Source: Arcanobacterium_A hippocoleae_A (lineage in GTDB: Bacteria > Actinomycetota > Actinomycetes > Actinomycetales > Actinomycetaceae). Taken from it: DNA of 64,000 nucleotides. Positions 1-8,650 of the stretch are shown piece after piece. The stretch is from assembly GCA_040360365.1 (NCBI GenBank), contig CP136412.1. One strand, 5' to 3'. The translations under genes and the position numbers were made by a program. The notes beneath the pieces were generated by a model. It saw only the letters and a program-made list of their open reading frames with translations. It did no database searches and was not told the origin of the DNA. Every line of letters begins with the position of its first letter. The stretch's first letter is position 1.

Positions 1-605
1 TTCACTAACGCTTCAAGTGCAAGACGTTCAGTCCCGATTGCGGCGGCGTTTTCCCGCTCTGTTTCCAGTTTGTTTGAAAGTTCGCGGTATTCAATCCATT
101 TCGCATAGTATTCATGGAAAGCTTGAGTTTTCTGCAAATTGGCGAATTCGTCAAGCGCCTGCCGGTGTTCCGATTTCGAAACAAGACGAATTTGATCTTG
201 CTGACCGTGAACCGTAAAAAGTTCGGCAGCAATTTCACGCAGTGCGGAAACCGGTACATTTACCCCGCCGAGAAAAGCCCGCGAGCGTCCGGAAGCAAGC
301 ACTTGCCGTGAGACGATAATCTCTGCCCGTGAATCATCAGTATCAATTTTCCCGCCGGCTGTTTCAACAATCTTCACTGCCGGTGAGTCTGCCGGCACAC
401 TGAACACGCCAGTTACCGTAGCTCGGTCTTCTCCATGCCGAACTTTCGCTGCTGCCGCTTTTGCACCCATTAACAGCATCAATGAAGTAAGCGCCATTGT
501 CTTGCCCGCGCCAGTCTCACCTGTGAGCGCATTCATTCCCTGCTGAAAGTTAATTTGCGCCGCAGAGATTACTCCCAAATTTTGAATCGAGATTTCTTCA
601 ATCAC
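1..605 (-). CDS. recN: DNA repair ATPase RecN, 5' part only
   Basis: This is the N-terminal ~200 residues of RecN, an SMC-like ATPase that acts in double-strand break repair; the rest lies beyond the window edge. The protein begins MIEEISIQNLGVIS and has a Walker A motif GETGAGKT at about residues 29-36. It continues with the VSRQVLASGRSRAFLGG and VHGQQDQ segments typical of RecN. The start is GTG at 605, and it overlaps the nadK stop codon by 4 nt (GTGA). A GGGAGGT ribosome site lies just upstream inside nadK. This suggests translational coupling of nadK and recN. The visible part is uninterrupted. Confidence 0.93.
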   Translation of the reverse strand, partial: MIEEISIQNLGVISAAQINFQQGMNALTGETGAGKTMALTSLMLLMGAKAAAAKVRHGEDRATVTGVFSVPADSPAVKIVETAGGKIDTDDSRAEIIVSRQVLASGRSRAFLGGVNVPVSALREIAAELFTVHGQQDQIRLVSKSEHRQALDEFANLQKTQAFHEYYAKWIEYRELSNKLETERENAAAIGTERLALEALV

Positions 606-1450
606 GGTGTACCTCCCGTACCTGGAGTTGCCCGCCAGCCATCCACTGGAAGCCGAAATTTTGCAACAAGACGCTCAGAAAATGGGGCGTCGTCAATCCG
701 CACTAAATTCACTCGCTCATTGCCCTTAGTAGCAATAATACTTGCTCCTTCCGGAGCTTCGATTATTCGGCGTCCATCACAGCTTACCTGCGCCTGATCA
801 GAAAGAATGTAAACCTCAATCTCGGAATCCGGCGCAACCACCATTGGACGGGTAAAAAGCGCGTGTGCAGCAATCGGAACCAGCGTCATTGCCTCTACAT
901 CCGGCCACACAATCGGACCTCCTGCAGAGAAATTGTATGCGGTGGATCCGGTCGGCGTAGAGAAGACGATGCCGTCGGTTTTGAAAGTAGAAACGGCACG
1001 TCCGTCGACGGCAACACCAGTTTCAATCATTTTTGCGGGCGGAGTCTTTTCAATTGAAATTTCGTTAAGCGCCCAGCCGTAACTGGTGTGTCCTTCTTTT
1101 GTTGTAACGGAAACATCAATAGTCATTCGTGAATCAACAGTCCAGGCGTGCTCTTTGATTACCCGCACCACCTCATCAAAAGAATCACTGTCCACTTCCG
1201 CAAGAAAACCTACATGTCCGTAGTTGATTCCCAGAATCGGAGTCTGCTGGCCGCGGGCAATTTCAGCCGCATGTAAAATTGTTCCATCGCCGCCAAAAAC
1301 GACAATCAATTCAACTGTGCTGTCAATTTTTTCTTTCCGCGCATCAAGTACCTGAATCCCGGCTGCTTCAATTTGCCGGCGAAACTCCGCAGCTGACTCC
1401 GCAACATCATCACGCCAGGCGTGATTCATTAGCGCAATTTTCCGGGCCAT
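602..1450 (-). CDS. nadK: NAD kinase
   Basis: ATP (or polyphosphate) dependent phosphorylation of NAD to NADP in the cytoplasm. The 282-residue protein is of usual length for actinobacterial PpnK. It shows the family GGDGT motif at residues 53-57, GINYGHVGFLAE after it, and the second conserved block TPTGSTAYNFSAGGP. The start ATG at 1450 overlaps the stop of the upstream reading frame by one base (TAATG), with GGAGGGAG as ribosome site. The 3' end overlaps recN by 4 nt. Order tlyA-nadK-recN is the same as in Mycobacterium, so these are probably one operon. Confidence 0.97.
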   Translation of the reverse strand: MARKIALMNHAWRDDVAESAAEFRRQIEAAGIQVLDARKEKIDSTVELIVVFGGDGTILHAAEIARGQQTPILGINYGHVGFLAEVDSDSFDEVVRVIKEHAWTVDSRMTIDVSVTTKEGHTSYGWALNEISIEKTPPAKMIETGVAVDGRAVSTFKTDGIVFSTPTGSTAYNFSAGGPIVWPDVEAMTLVPIAAHALFTRPMVVAPDSEIEVYILSDQAQVSCDGRRIIEAPEGASIIATKGNERVNLVRIDDAPFSERLVAKFRLPVDGWRATPGTGGTP

Positions 1451-1791
1451 TATTTTTCTCCCTCCCAGAGGAGTTTACCGCTCTTGCTAACTGCGTGAAA
1501 TTCGGAAGATAGTCTGGCTTGCTGATGCTGCAGAAGTTCATTCATCACCAGCGGACGCAATATTTCCGGAAGTCCAAGCGTATTGAAAGCATCTGCACTT
1601 TTTGCTGCCGGACCAGCCAAAATAGCTGCAGCAATCTTCGCAGTAAGCTCCGTACCAAGTTGTTTGGAAAACTCAGCTCCGGAGTGTGAAAACATATCTT
1701 GCATTTGGTCGGATTTAATTTTTGTACTGCTTTCCGCCGCTGTATCCGCAGCTTCGGATGTTTCGGGATGAGAATCCTTACGCATATACAA
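1450..1791 (-). CDS. C-terminal tail of TlyA, or small separate protein
   Basis: A 113-residue frame between the conserved end of TlyA and nadK. Its first residues (LYMRKD in the joined reading) match the expected continuation of TlyA after NVEYF. The remainder is not recognised: an Ala/Ser/Thr/Asp-rich linker, then a helical stretch from MQDMFSHSGAEF to the end at WEGEK. An internal ATG at MQDMF has no visible ribosome site, so a tail fused to TlyA is more likely than a free protein. The stop codon overlaps the nadK start (TAATG). This entry records the same DNA as the end of the tlyA entry. Confidence 0.45.
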   Translation of the reverse strand: MYMRKDSHPETSEAADTAAESSTKIKSDQMQDMFSHSGAEFSKQLGTELTAKIAAAILAGPAAKSADAFNTLGLPEILRPLVMNELLQHQQARLSSEFHAVSKSGKLLWEGEK

Positions 1792-2518
1792 AAGTATTCC
1801 ACATTACCCGCCGGACCAGGTAACGGTGAGGGAGCTGCGGCACGGATGGTGAGCCCATTGCTGCGTGCGGCGCACGCGACTTTCGCGACGGATTGGAAAT
1901 GTAATTTCAGGTCACGCACTACCCCGCCCGCACCAAGATGCTCTTTACCAACTTCAAACTGCGGCTTCACCATCAACAAGAAATCAGCCTTTTCGGCAGC
2001 GGCACGAACAAGTGCCGGCAGTACGAGAGTCAATGAGATAAAAGATAAATCACCTACCACTAATTCAGGTGCAGGAGCGACAAGTTCCGGATCGAGTGTG
2101 CGCACATTCGTCCGCTCAATTACGCTTACCCGGCTATCTTCCCGTAAACGCCACAGTATCTGCCCATAACCAACATCGACCGCAGCCACATGCGCAGCTC
2201 CGCGCCGCAATAATACATCCGTAAAACCGCCGGTCGAAGCACCCGCATCAAGCGCATGCACGCCTTTAATCTGCGGGCCGGCAGAACCTAGATAGTCTAA
2301 GGCTCCGATAAGTTTATATGCGCCGCGTGAGGCATAATTGTCATGCACATTGTTTTTACTAATAGTGCACTCGCACGGTTCATTTGACGAGCGGGTTTAG
2401 TTACGGCTGCGCCGTCAAGAAATACGCATCCGCTGCGAATCAATTCCGCTGCTTCTGCCCGTGAACGTGCCAGATTTCGCCGTACAAGCTCCGCGTCTAC
2501 ACGAATTAAGTTTCCCAC
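1450..2518 (-). CDS. tlyA: TlyA-type rRNA 2'-O-methyltransferase/hemolysin, frameshifted twice as read
   Basis: TlyA family: an N-terminal S4 RNA-binding domain (about residues 1-60, beginning MGNLIRVDAELVRRNLARSR) followed by an FtsJ-like SAM methyltransferase that 2'-O-methylates 16S and 23S rRNA. The SAM motif reads DAGASTGGFTD, then VKPQFEVG and SPLPGPAGNVEYF. The GTG start at 2518 has GGAG upstream. As read, the gene is split by two one-base losses. One is in the T5 run at 2353-2357 (+ strand), which separates the S4 part from ASRGAYKL. The other is in the A4 run at 1790-1793, which separates NVEYF from LYMRKD. Restoring one base at each gives a single frame that runs on to 1450. The tail after LYMR is about 110 residues, much longer than the ~30 known for Mycobacterium TlyA. 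Confidence 0.85.
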
Positions 2519-2613
2519 TCGATGTTTCTCCGCAGTATTATAGGTTTTACTTTTCGCCGTAAAATCATATCAGCGAAATTGCTGAATCTTGAATAGCAGC
2601 TGCTCTGCCGAAA

Positions 2614-2862
2614 TCACTGCCGAATGCGCCCGAGTTCTTTCGATAAGTCGGCATAAATTTGCTCAAGCACTTCGATTTGCGAATCTTGGCTGAGATCGCT
2701 GAGATCGGATAATGCCCGCCGCGAGTCAATCCCTTGCCCCGGTTTCGGTTTTCTTTCGGTTGAAGTTAATTTTGCTGATATTTTATCCGCTTTATTCGGA
2801 AACGGAATCTGAACCAATATCTCCCCAGCTGCTTCACAAATCTTAAATTTAACTCTGAGCAC
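2614..2862 (-). CDS. Small hypothetical protein between tlyA and the HAD phosphatase
   Basis: An 82-residue protein starting at GTG (2862) with a good ribosome site, GGGAGGA. It begins MLRVKFKICEAAGEILVQI and ends in a helical, acidic and charged segment LEQIYADLSKELGRIRQ. No catalytic motif is seen. Its position between tlyA and the HAD phosphatase matches the small unknown gene Rv1693 of Mycobacterium, which suggests a positional equivalent; that is inference from order, not from sequence similarity. Function unknown. Confidence 0.6.
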   Translation of the reverse strand: MLRVKFKICEAAGEILVQIPFPNKADKISAKLTSTERKPKPGQGIDSRRALSDLSDLSQDSQIEVLEQIYADLSKELGRIRQ

Positions 2863-2921
2863 TATTATCCTCCCGCATCCAAATTACGGATTACCGTAGA
2901 TGGTTAATATTTCATGCTGGC

Positions 2922-3934
2922 TCACCGAGTAACACTAAATTCCGGTATGCCTAGTTCTGCAGCACAATCAACCGCTCCGGAACTGCCGACAAAATTCCAG
3001 ACTGCCGCGGCAGCCGCACGATACTGGTTCAAAGTGAGATGCGCGCCAATCTCTGCCCCATTAAGAAGTAAACGACCGTTTTTACTGCAGCTTGTGCATT
3101 TCCGACTCGCGCTGTGCCATCATGGTCCAATGCAACCTCCGGATAAGGTTTACTCAAATCAAGCATATCGATACCAAGGTAGGTTGGGCGCTCACTTTCC
3201 GGGGCAAGCACCACATCACGGGCACTATTCACACCGGTAAGCACGTGCAGGCTCGGAATCCGCGCATTTACCGCACCGGCAATATCGGTATTCAACCGAT
3301 CTCCAACCGCAAGTACCTGCTTCAATCCGGTATGTTTAGCCGCATATTCATAAATATATCGATCTGGTTTACCGGAAGAAATCGGCGTTACTCCGGCAGC
3401 ATTTTTTACCGCTGCGACCAGCGAGCCATTTCCAAGCATTTCACCGCGTTCTTTCGGGATGGTGGCATCAATATTAGTTGCAAAATATTTTGCGCCGGCT
3501 TTCACTGCAAGACATACTTCAGAAAGTTCCTGCCAGCCAACATCCTGGCTCAGCCCTTGTACTGCCGCGCTGGGAGCGGCATCGGCAGATGTCACTATTT
3601 CGAATCCAACATCGCTAAGGGCTTTGCGCAGGCCTTCACCGCCGACGCATAGTACGCGTGTTCCAGGCTGCAGATAGGCCAGCATCTGATCAGCCGTTGA
3701 CATTGCAGAATTAACGACGGTATCCGGTGAAGCTGGAATTCCAATTCGTGTTAGATGTTCAGCCACAACTTCCGGAGTTCTCCCAGAATTGTTCGTGATA
3801 AATGCTTGCTTCACACCAAGTTTGCGCGCCTTTTCCAACCCTTCAGGCGCATTCGGCGCCGGAGCGTCGCCCAGGTAGCATACGCCGTCCAAATCCAGAA
3901 ATAAACCTGCAAAATTCTCGACGAGAGTTTTCAC
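2922..3934 (-). CDS. HAD-IIA family sugar/glycerol phosphatase, frameshifted as read
   Basis: HAD superfamily phosphatase of the NagD/GpdP class (the Mycobacterium neighbour Rv1692 is a glycerol-3-phosphate phosphatase). Catalytic DxD lies in FLDLDGVCYLG near the N-terminus, followed by FITNNSGR (motif II) and VGDRLNTDIAGA (motif III/IV, Mg binding). The start is GTG at 3934 with AGGAG upstream. The frame breaks at the T5 run 3079-3083 (+ strand). Adding one base changes the false ending KTVVYF to KNGRLLLNGAEIG and extends the protein to a stop at 2922, giving a usual family length. Exact substrate cannot be told from sequence. Confidence 0.85.
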
Positions 3935-4039
3935 TTTTACTTTCTCCTCGAATCGTTTCCGCCAAAATTACACTGTACAACGGGATGCGCACATCCCATT
4001 GTATGGATATCGGATGTCCGCAATCCTGAACATTCTTTC

Positions 4040-5944
4040 TCAGTTTTTCTCGTTTTCGCTGGAAAATTCGGTTTCATCCGCAAGCGGAAACAGTTCTTCG
4101 TCTTGGTTTGAATCAGATTCTGCGAATTCTTCTTCCGGATTCACAGCGAGTTCAGCTTCCCAATCGATATCGTCATCGTCGAAACCGATTTCACTTTCCG
4201 CATCCGAAACGTCAATTATATTACTATCCGCATTCAGATTCGTTTCTGGATTATCGGCATTATTTGCATTATCTGCGCTATCTGCTTCATCTGTACTATC
4301 AGTTTCCGCAATTTCAACTTCGGAAAAGCCGGCAGCTGCAGTCTCGGATTCTAATCCAGCTTCTAATCCGTCAAACAGCTCGTTAAAATCTGCCGCGTCA
4401 ATTTCATCCGCGGTACTGTTTTCCTCCGAATCGTTCTCCGCATTACTGCCGTCTTCCGGAATGGCAATATTTTCACTCACGGGTATTTCGTCATCCAGGA
4501 CATCATGCAAATCGACCACCATCAATGCGGAATCATCTTCTCCGGCAAGCACTGAATTCCATTTCTCGCGCAAGATATCTGCTTCTTCGTCCCGTCCGAG
4601 TTCAGCAAGCCGATCAGCGCGCACAAGTTCAACACGTGCAGCTAATTCAGCACTCAAATTAGCGACGATAATCTTCTCCACTACTGCCAAGCCGCCTGCA
4701 CTGTCTCCCAAGTCAGCCCGCGCCCCGGAAGTCACTAACGCAAGTTCAATCTTCGCTTCCGGGCTGAGCTGTGCGAGCGGAATTTCTGAAATGAAACGTA
4801 AAGCTTTCTCCGATCGTCCCATTCCGCGCTCCGCATCTGCTTCCATCGGCACATGCGTAAAGTCATTACTCATCCGGCGGTATGTGCGCAATTCAGAAAG
4901 CGCTTCCTGATACCGCCCAGTAACATACGCAGTAATCCCAAGTGCTTCGCGGACTACATCAACACGTGCTGCCCGCTCGAATGCCGCCTTTGCATGGCGG
5001 TACGCAACTTCCGGATCAATATCGAGCATTTCACCCGCATAAGCAAGGTGCCGCGCCACGATTTCCGCGTTTTCCCGATTCAAATTCCGTAAATGCGCAC
5101 GTGTTCCGGGGTCAAGAGACTCTGCGGAAATTGACGGCGGAATCTCGCTGATCAGCTCATGGCGTTTGCCGCGCAAATCACGGCTATTTTCTCCAAAACG
5201 CTCGCCGCCGCGATGTCCGCGTTCCCGCTCGAACTTGCCGGTATGCCGGGTACCGCGTTCTTCACGCCAATCTTCCTTGCCGGGATAGCTGCGCTTTTCA
5301 TCACGGCGATAATCTTCCCGCCCGTTAGCACCGCGATTATCTTTAAAGCGCTGTTCACCGCGGCGTTCAAACCGCTCTTTTCCGGCACGCCCGTCATCGC
5401 GGCGTTTCCAATCGTGCTGTTTCCGGTCGTCTCGAGATTCCCATGATTTGCGGTTTTCCCGACGAATCTGGTTATCGTTATCGGAGTTCCATCGGCGTCC
5501 GCCTTTCTGGGAACCGCGGAAATCATCACGCTGATCATGTCCGCCGCGGAAATCATCACGCCGCTCCCAACGGCGTCCATTTTCCCGACGTTCGCCGCCG
5601 CGTCCGCCAAAACTGTTTTCACGGCTGTTCCAACGCTTTCCGTCACGTTCACCGTCGTGATTTTCCCAGCGTTTCTTTCCTTCATATCCGCGATCATATC
5701 CGCGATCTCGTTTTTCCCAGCGGCGTTCAAAACGTTTTTCACCGTCGCGTTCAAAACCATCTGACTGATCAAAACCACGCGAACGCTGCGAATGCTCAGA
5801 ACGTTCTGAACTCTGCCATTTTCTCCGCCCATCGAAATTACTGCGCTCAGCACGCGCACCGAACCCGCGTTTCCCGGCAGGTTTCCAGCTTGAGGATTTG
5901 CCTCGTTTAAAGTGTTCACCATTGCCACGTGTATTTTCAGACAT
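4040..5944 (-). CDS. TPR-like protein with long Arg/Gly/Asp-rich disordered N-terminus
   Basis: 634 residues in three parts. Residues 1 to about 265 are almost purely low complexity, built from R, G, D, E, K, N, S, W and F (for example ERRWEKRD, RRENGRRWERRDDFRGG). No hydrophobic core is possible, so it is probably disordered and RNA-binding-like. Residues about 275-460 form helical repeats (VAYRHAKAAFERAARVDVVREALGITAYVTGRYQEALSEL and following) that look like tetratricopeptide units. Residues about 470-634 are strongly acidic (Asp, Glu, Asn, Ser). The start ATG at 5944 has GAGGAA upstream. The gene sits where Mycobacterium has Rv1691, a TPR protein without the basic head. Function unknown. 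Confidence 0.85.
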   Translation of the reverse strand: MSENTRGNGEHFKRGKSSSWKPAGKRGFGARAERSNFDGRRKWQSSERSEHSQRSRGFDQSDGFERDGEKRFERRWEKRDRGYDRGYEGKKRWENHDGERDGKRWNSRENSFGGRGGERRENGRRWERRDDFRGGHDQRDDFRGSQKGGRRWNSDNDNQIRRENRKSWESRDDRKQHDWKRRDDGRAGKERFERRGEQRFKDNRGANGREDYRRDEKRSYPGKEDWREERGTRHTGKFERERGHRGGERFGENSRDLRGKRHELISEIPPSISAESLDPGTRAHLRNLNRENAEIVARHLAYAGEMLDIDPEVAYRHAKAAFERAARVDVVREALGITAYVTGRYQEALSELRTYRRMSNDFTHVPMEADAERGMGRSEKALRFISEIPLAQLSPEAKIELALVTSGARADLGDSAGGLAVVEKIIVANLSAELAARVELVRADRLAELGRDEEADILREKWNSVLAGEDDSALMVVDLHDVLDDEIPVSENIAIPEDGSNAENDSEENSTADEIDAADFNELFDGLEAGLESETAAAGFSEVEIAETDSTDEADSADNANNADNPETNLNADSNIIDVSDAESEIGFDDDDIDWEAELAVNPEEEFAESDSNQDEELFPLADETEFSSENEKN

Positions 5945-5977
5945 ATTTTCCTCAAGTTTCAGTTATAAAAGAACAAA

Positions 5978-6178
5978 TTAATCAGCCCAGGCAAACGGAG
6001 CGCACTGCACCGAACCTGTTATTCCCGATAGCGGCAATTCTACCTGCTGCTCACATAAATACCGCAATGCGGGTGCTGTTGATTCACCCACTAGAAAACG
6101 AGAATTGCGGAAAATGCGGATCTTCCTGAACTGTGCCTGGAAGAGCTGATACATATCTGATTCCGCTTGCCGGTTCAA
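5978..6178 (-). CDS. Short possible ORF upstream of the TPR gene
   Basis: A 66-codon frame (TTG start at 6178, or ATG at 6154) that reads like protein, ending ELPLSGITGSVQCAPFAWAD. No family is recognised, and there is no clear ribosome site at the ATG. It could be the remnant of a longer gene, since frameshifts are common in this sequence. Listed only as a weak possibility. Confidence 0.2.
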   Translation of the reverse strand: MNRQAESDMYQLFQAQFRKIRIFRNSRFLVGESTAPALRYLCEQQVELPLSGITGSVQCAPFAWAD

Positions 6179-6671
6179 TGAAAGCGATTCGAAATAACAG
6201 TTAGAAATGTTTACGTATCTTGGAGTTTAGAGCTGAAGAAGATGTCCGCTCCCAGCAGATTTTGCCAGTTATTTCCGGTTTATAAACGAGCGAATAAGTT
6301 ACCGGTATTACCGAAGCGACGGCAGGAAGCAGATATTTTTACGCAACTGACGGCAAAACACGCACTGTGATTTTCATCTTCGAAATCCACCACGTTTCCG
6401 CTGGTCACAGCGTTATAAGAACGACGGCACTCCCCGTCGGAAACCAAAACCTCCCGCTTCGCCGCCAGTTACGTAAACTCGCGGGCGTTTCGCCGCCGGC
6501 TGTGTAAAAATGCGGATAATACCGCCGGTTACGTGAACCCGCACCGGTTTCACCGCAAAATATCTGAGATCCGGATTCTGTTCAGATCCTAAGCACCCAA
6601 GCAGCTGGGCACTAGGCAGCTTTGCTCCGCCTCTCCTGCTGCCGTTTTTCAAAACTGCCAACGCTTATATT
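6179..6671. other. Intergenic region with degenerate repeat units
   Basis: About 490 bp without a convincing gene. The first part (6179-6400) is featureless. The second (about 6400-6560) holds copies of the CAGTTACGT repeat that recurs at 53.6 and 53.9 kb. An 82-codon open frame across it encodes only the repeat (RVHVTGG, RVYVTGG) and is not taken as a gene. Confidence 0.5.
6460..6540. repeat. Degenerate 31-bp-type repeat array with symmetric GTTACGTnAAC core (locus 1)
   Basis: Three related units begin at 6466 (CAGTTACGTAAACTCGCG), 6497 (CGGCTGTGTAAAAATGCG, degenerate) and 6526 (CGGTTACGTGAACCCGC). Spacings are 31 and 29 bp. The two good cores are inverted repeats, AGTT-ACGTA-AACT and GGTT-ACGTG-AACC. 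The outer base pair changes on both sides together, which keeps the symmetry. The same family occurs at 53623 and 53887. Confidence 0.6.
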
Positions 6672-7001
6672 TTAATGACTGCGCTTCTTCGCATTTTTAA
6701 TATTCCATTCGCGCATTTCACGCGGATATCCCGTTACCGCTACCTTAAATAATTCAATTTCTAATTTCTCCGCAACTTTTTCTGCCTGTGAATAGTCTGA
6801 TACCGTACGCCGCGTCCATTCTCCGTCTCCGGCAATCAAAAGAATCGCCGCCGGTTCCCGCGAAGTACCATCTTCATAAAATGCGCGGACTCCCTGGCGG
6901 GAAGTAACAAATTCCGAAAAATATTCGGTATTTTCATGCGTGGTTGCGCGAGCCGTCTTCTGCGGAACATCAGTTCTAAAAAGTCTTCCAAAAAATCCCA
7001 T
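6672..7001 (-). CDS. Conserved hypothetical protein, 109 residues
   Basis: A small, probably soluble protein starting MGFFGRLFRTDVPQK, with a central AILLIAGDGEWTRRTV and ending in basic residues NAKKRSH. It begins at ATG 7001, with no clear ribosome site. The composition and codon use match the neighbouring genes, and it is divergent from lpd. I recognise it as the kind of short protein often annotated hypothetical in Actinobacteria but cannot assign a function. There is no signal peptide and no membrane segment. Confidence 0.7.
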   Translation of the reverse strand: MGFFGRLFRTDVPQKTARATTHENTEYFSEFVTSRQGVRAFYEDGTSREPAAILLIAGDGEWTRRTVSDYSQAEKVAEKLEIELFKVAVTGYPREMREWNIKNAKKRSH

Positions 7002-7259
7002 ATCGCAAGCTTAGCAAAGGCACAGATAAATTAGGTGCAGCTCATGAAAACTAATATTTATGATAACCGTGCAGCAGAAATTCGCATCAGACTGTGCTAA
7101 ATCCGGAAAGACCGGCACATAAAAATAATTCTGTTAAAACAATTACTTAAGTCCTAAGCAATTCAGACTGCATTTTCCGGTTAAAAGTGGTTGAATTGTA
7201 ACCGAGTACTTATTTCAGAAAAATAAGTTTTATTTCTAGGTTTCAAGGGAGAAAGATAC

Positions 7260-8635
7260 GTGTCAGAAACTCAAGAATACGACATCGTAGTACTTGGCGC
7301 CGGTTCGGGCGGTTATGCTTGTGCAATGCGCGCGGGGCAACTCGGGATGAAAGTCGCACTGGTTGAAGGAGATAAGGTCGGCGGAACTTGTTTGCACCGC
7401 GGCTGTATCCCAACTAAGGCACTTCTTCACGCGGCAGAAGTAGCGGATGAAATGCGTGAAGGTGATTCAATCGGCGTGCGGGGATCTTTCACCGGCATCG
7501 ATATGAATGCACTGAATGCATATAAAAACGGTGTAATCGAAAAAATGTATAAAGGTCTCACCGGTTTGGTGGATTCGCGCGGCGTTGAGACAATCCACGG
7601 CTGGGGCCGTCTTGCCGCCCAAGATACTGTCGAAGTAAACGGCAGCCGGATTAAGGGAAAAATATCGTACTCGCATCCGGTTCTTTCTCCAAGACGATTG
7701 GGCAAAAGATTACAAATCGCGTTATCACATCCGAGCAGGCACTTAATATGGACACTGTCCCAAATTCGGTGATTGTGCTCGGCGGCGGCGTGATCGGCGT
7801 AGAGTTTGCTTCTATCTGGGCTTCCTACGGTGCTGACGTAACTATTATCGAAGGTCTCGATCATCTTGTCCCAAATGAAGATGAAGCTATTTCAAAGAAC
7901 TTGGAACGCGCATTCCGCAAGCGCAAGATTGCGTTCAAGACAAAAACGATGTTTGACCGGGTTGAAGAAGACGAAAACGGCGTACATGTATTTACCCAGG
8001 ATGGAAAGCAGTATGATGCCGAGTATCTGCTAATCGCAATTGGCCGCGGTCCGTCGACCGCGAATCTCGGTTACGAAGAACAAGGGATTAAGATTGATCG
8101 CGGTTTTGTTCTGACCAATGAGCGTCTTCACACGGGAATCGGCAATATTTATGCTGTCGGAGACATCGTTCCGGGTGTGCAGCTGGCGCACCGCGGTTTC
8201 CTGCAAGGTATCTTTGTAGCGGAAGAAATCGCCGGCATGAATCCAAAGCTAATCGACGAAAATAATATTCCGAAAGTAACTTTCTGTAATCCGGAAATTG
8301 CTTCCGTCGGGCTTACACAGCAGAAAGCCGAAGCAAAATACGGAAAAGAAAATGTGGAAGCTGTGGAATTTAACCTTGCCGGTAATGGTAAGTCGCAAAT
8401 GCTCGGCACCGCGGGATTTGTGAAGCTTGTGCGGGAAAAGAACGGACCAATTGTCGGATTCCATGCGATTGGCGCCCGCATGGGCGAACAGGTTGGCGAA
8501 GGGCAGCTGATGGTCACCTGGGAAGCATTCCCAGAGGATTTCGCAGGCACAATTCATGCACACCCAACGCAAAATGAATCCGTCGGCGAAGCAGTGCTCG
8601 CACTCGCCGGTAAGCCATTACACACCCACAATTAA
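7260..8635 (+). CDS. lpdA: Dihydrolipoyl dehydrogenase (E3), frameshifted as read
   Basis: FAD flavoprotein that reoxidises the lipoyl groups of 2-oxoacid dehydrogenase complexes with NAD. It has the N-terminal FAD site VVLGAGSGGYACA, the redox disulfide GGTCLHRGCIPTK (Cys44 and Cys49) and the NAD site IVLGGGVIGVEFA. The second FAD segment is YAVGDIV, and the C-terminal catalytic His-Glu dyad lies in HAHPTQNES. The GTG start at 7260 follows AAGGGAG. The frame breaks at the A5 run 7658-7662; one added base turns KGKISYSH into KGKNIVLASGSFSKTIG and restores a 458-residue protein. The E2 gene follows 15 bp later, so the pair forms an operon. Confidence 0.95.
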
Positions 8636-8650
8636 GAATTGGAAGAAAAC

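Noticed and set aside
2340..2360. Programmed -1 frameshift in tlyA at GTAAAAAC
   Set aside because: A slip on AAA is possible, but the same kind of one-base loss occurs in some 18 unrelated genes, so a sequencing cause is simpler.
3999..4910. 303-codon plus-strand frame opposite the TPR gene, very Ser-rich
   Set aside because: Antisense shadow of the acidic tail; composition is an artefact of the opposite strand.
5152..5955. 267-codon minus-strand frame overlapping the head of the TPR gene
   Set aside because: Alternative frame of the Arg/Gly/Asp-rich DNA; the main frame has the ribosome site and the TPR continuation.
6413..6661. 82-codon open frame in the first repeat locus
   Set aside because: It encodes only the repeat units; the same DNA family at 53.6-54.0 kb is open in other frames, so no protein is conserved.
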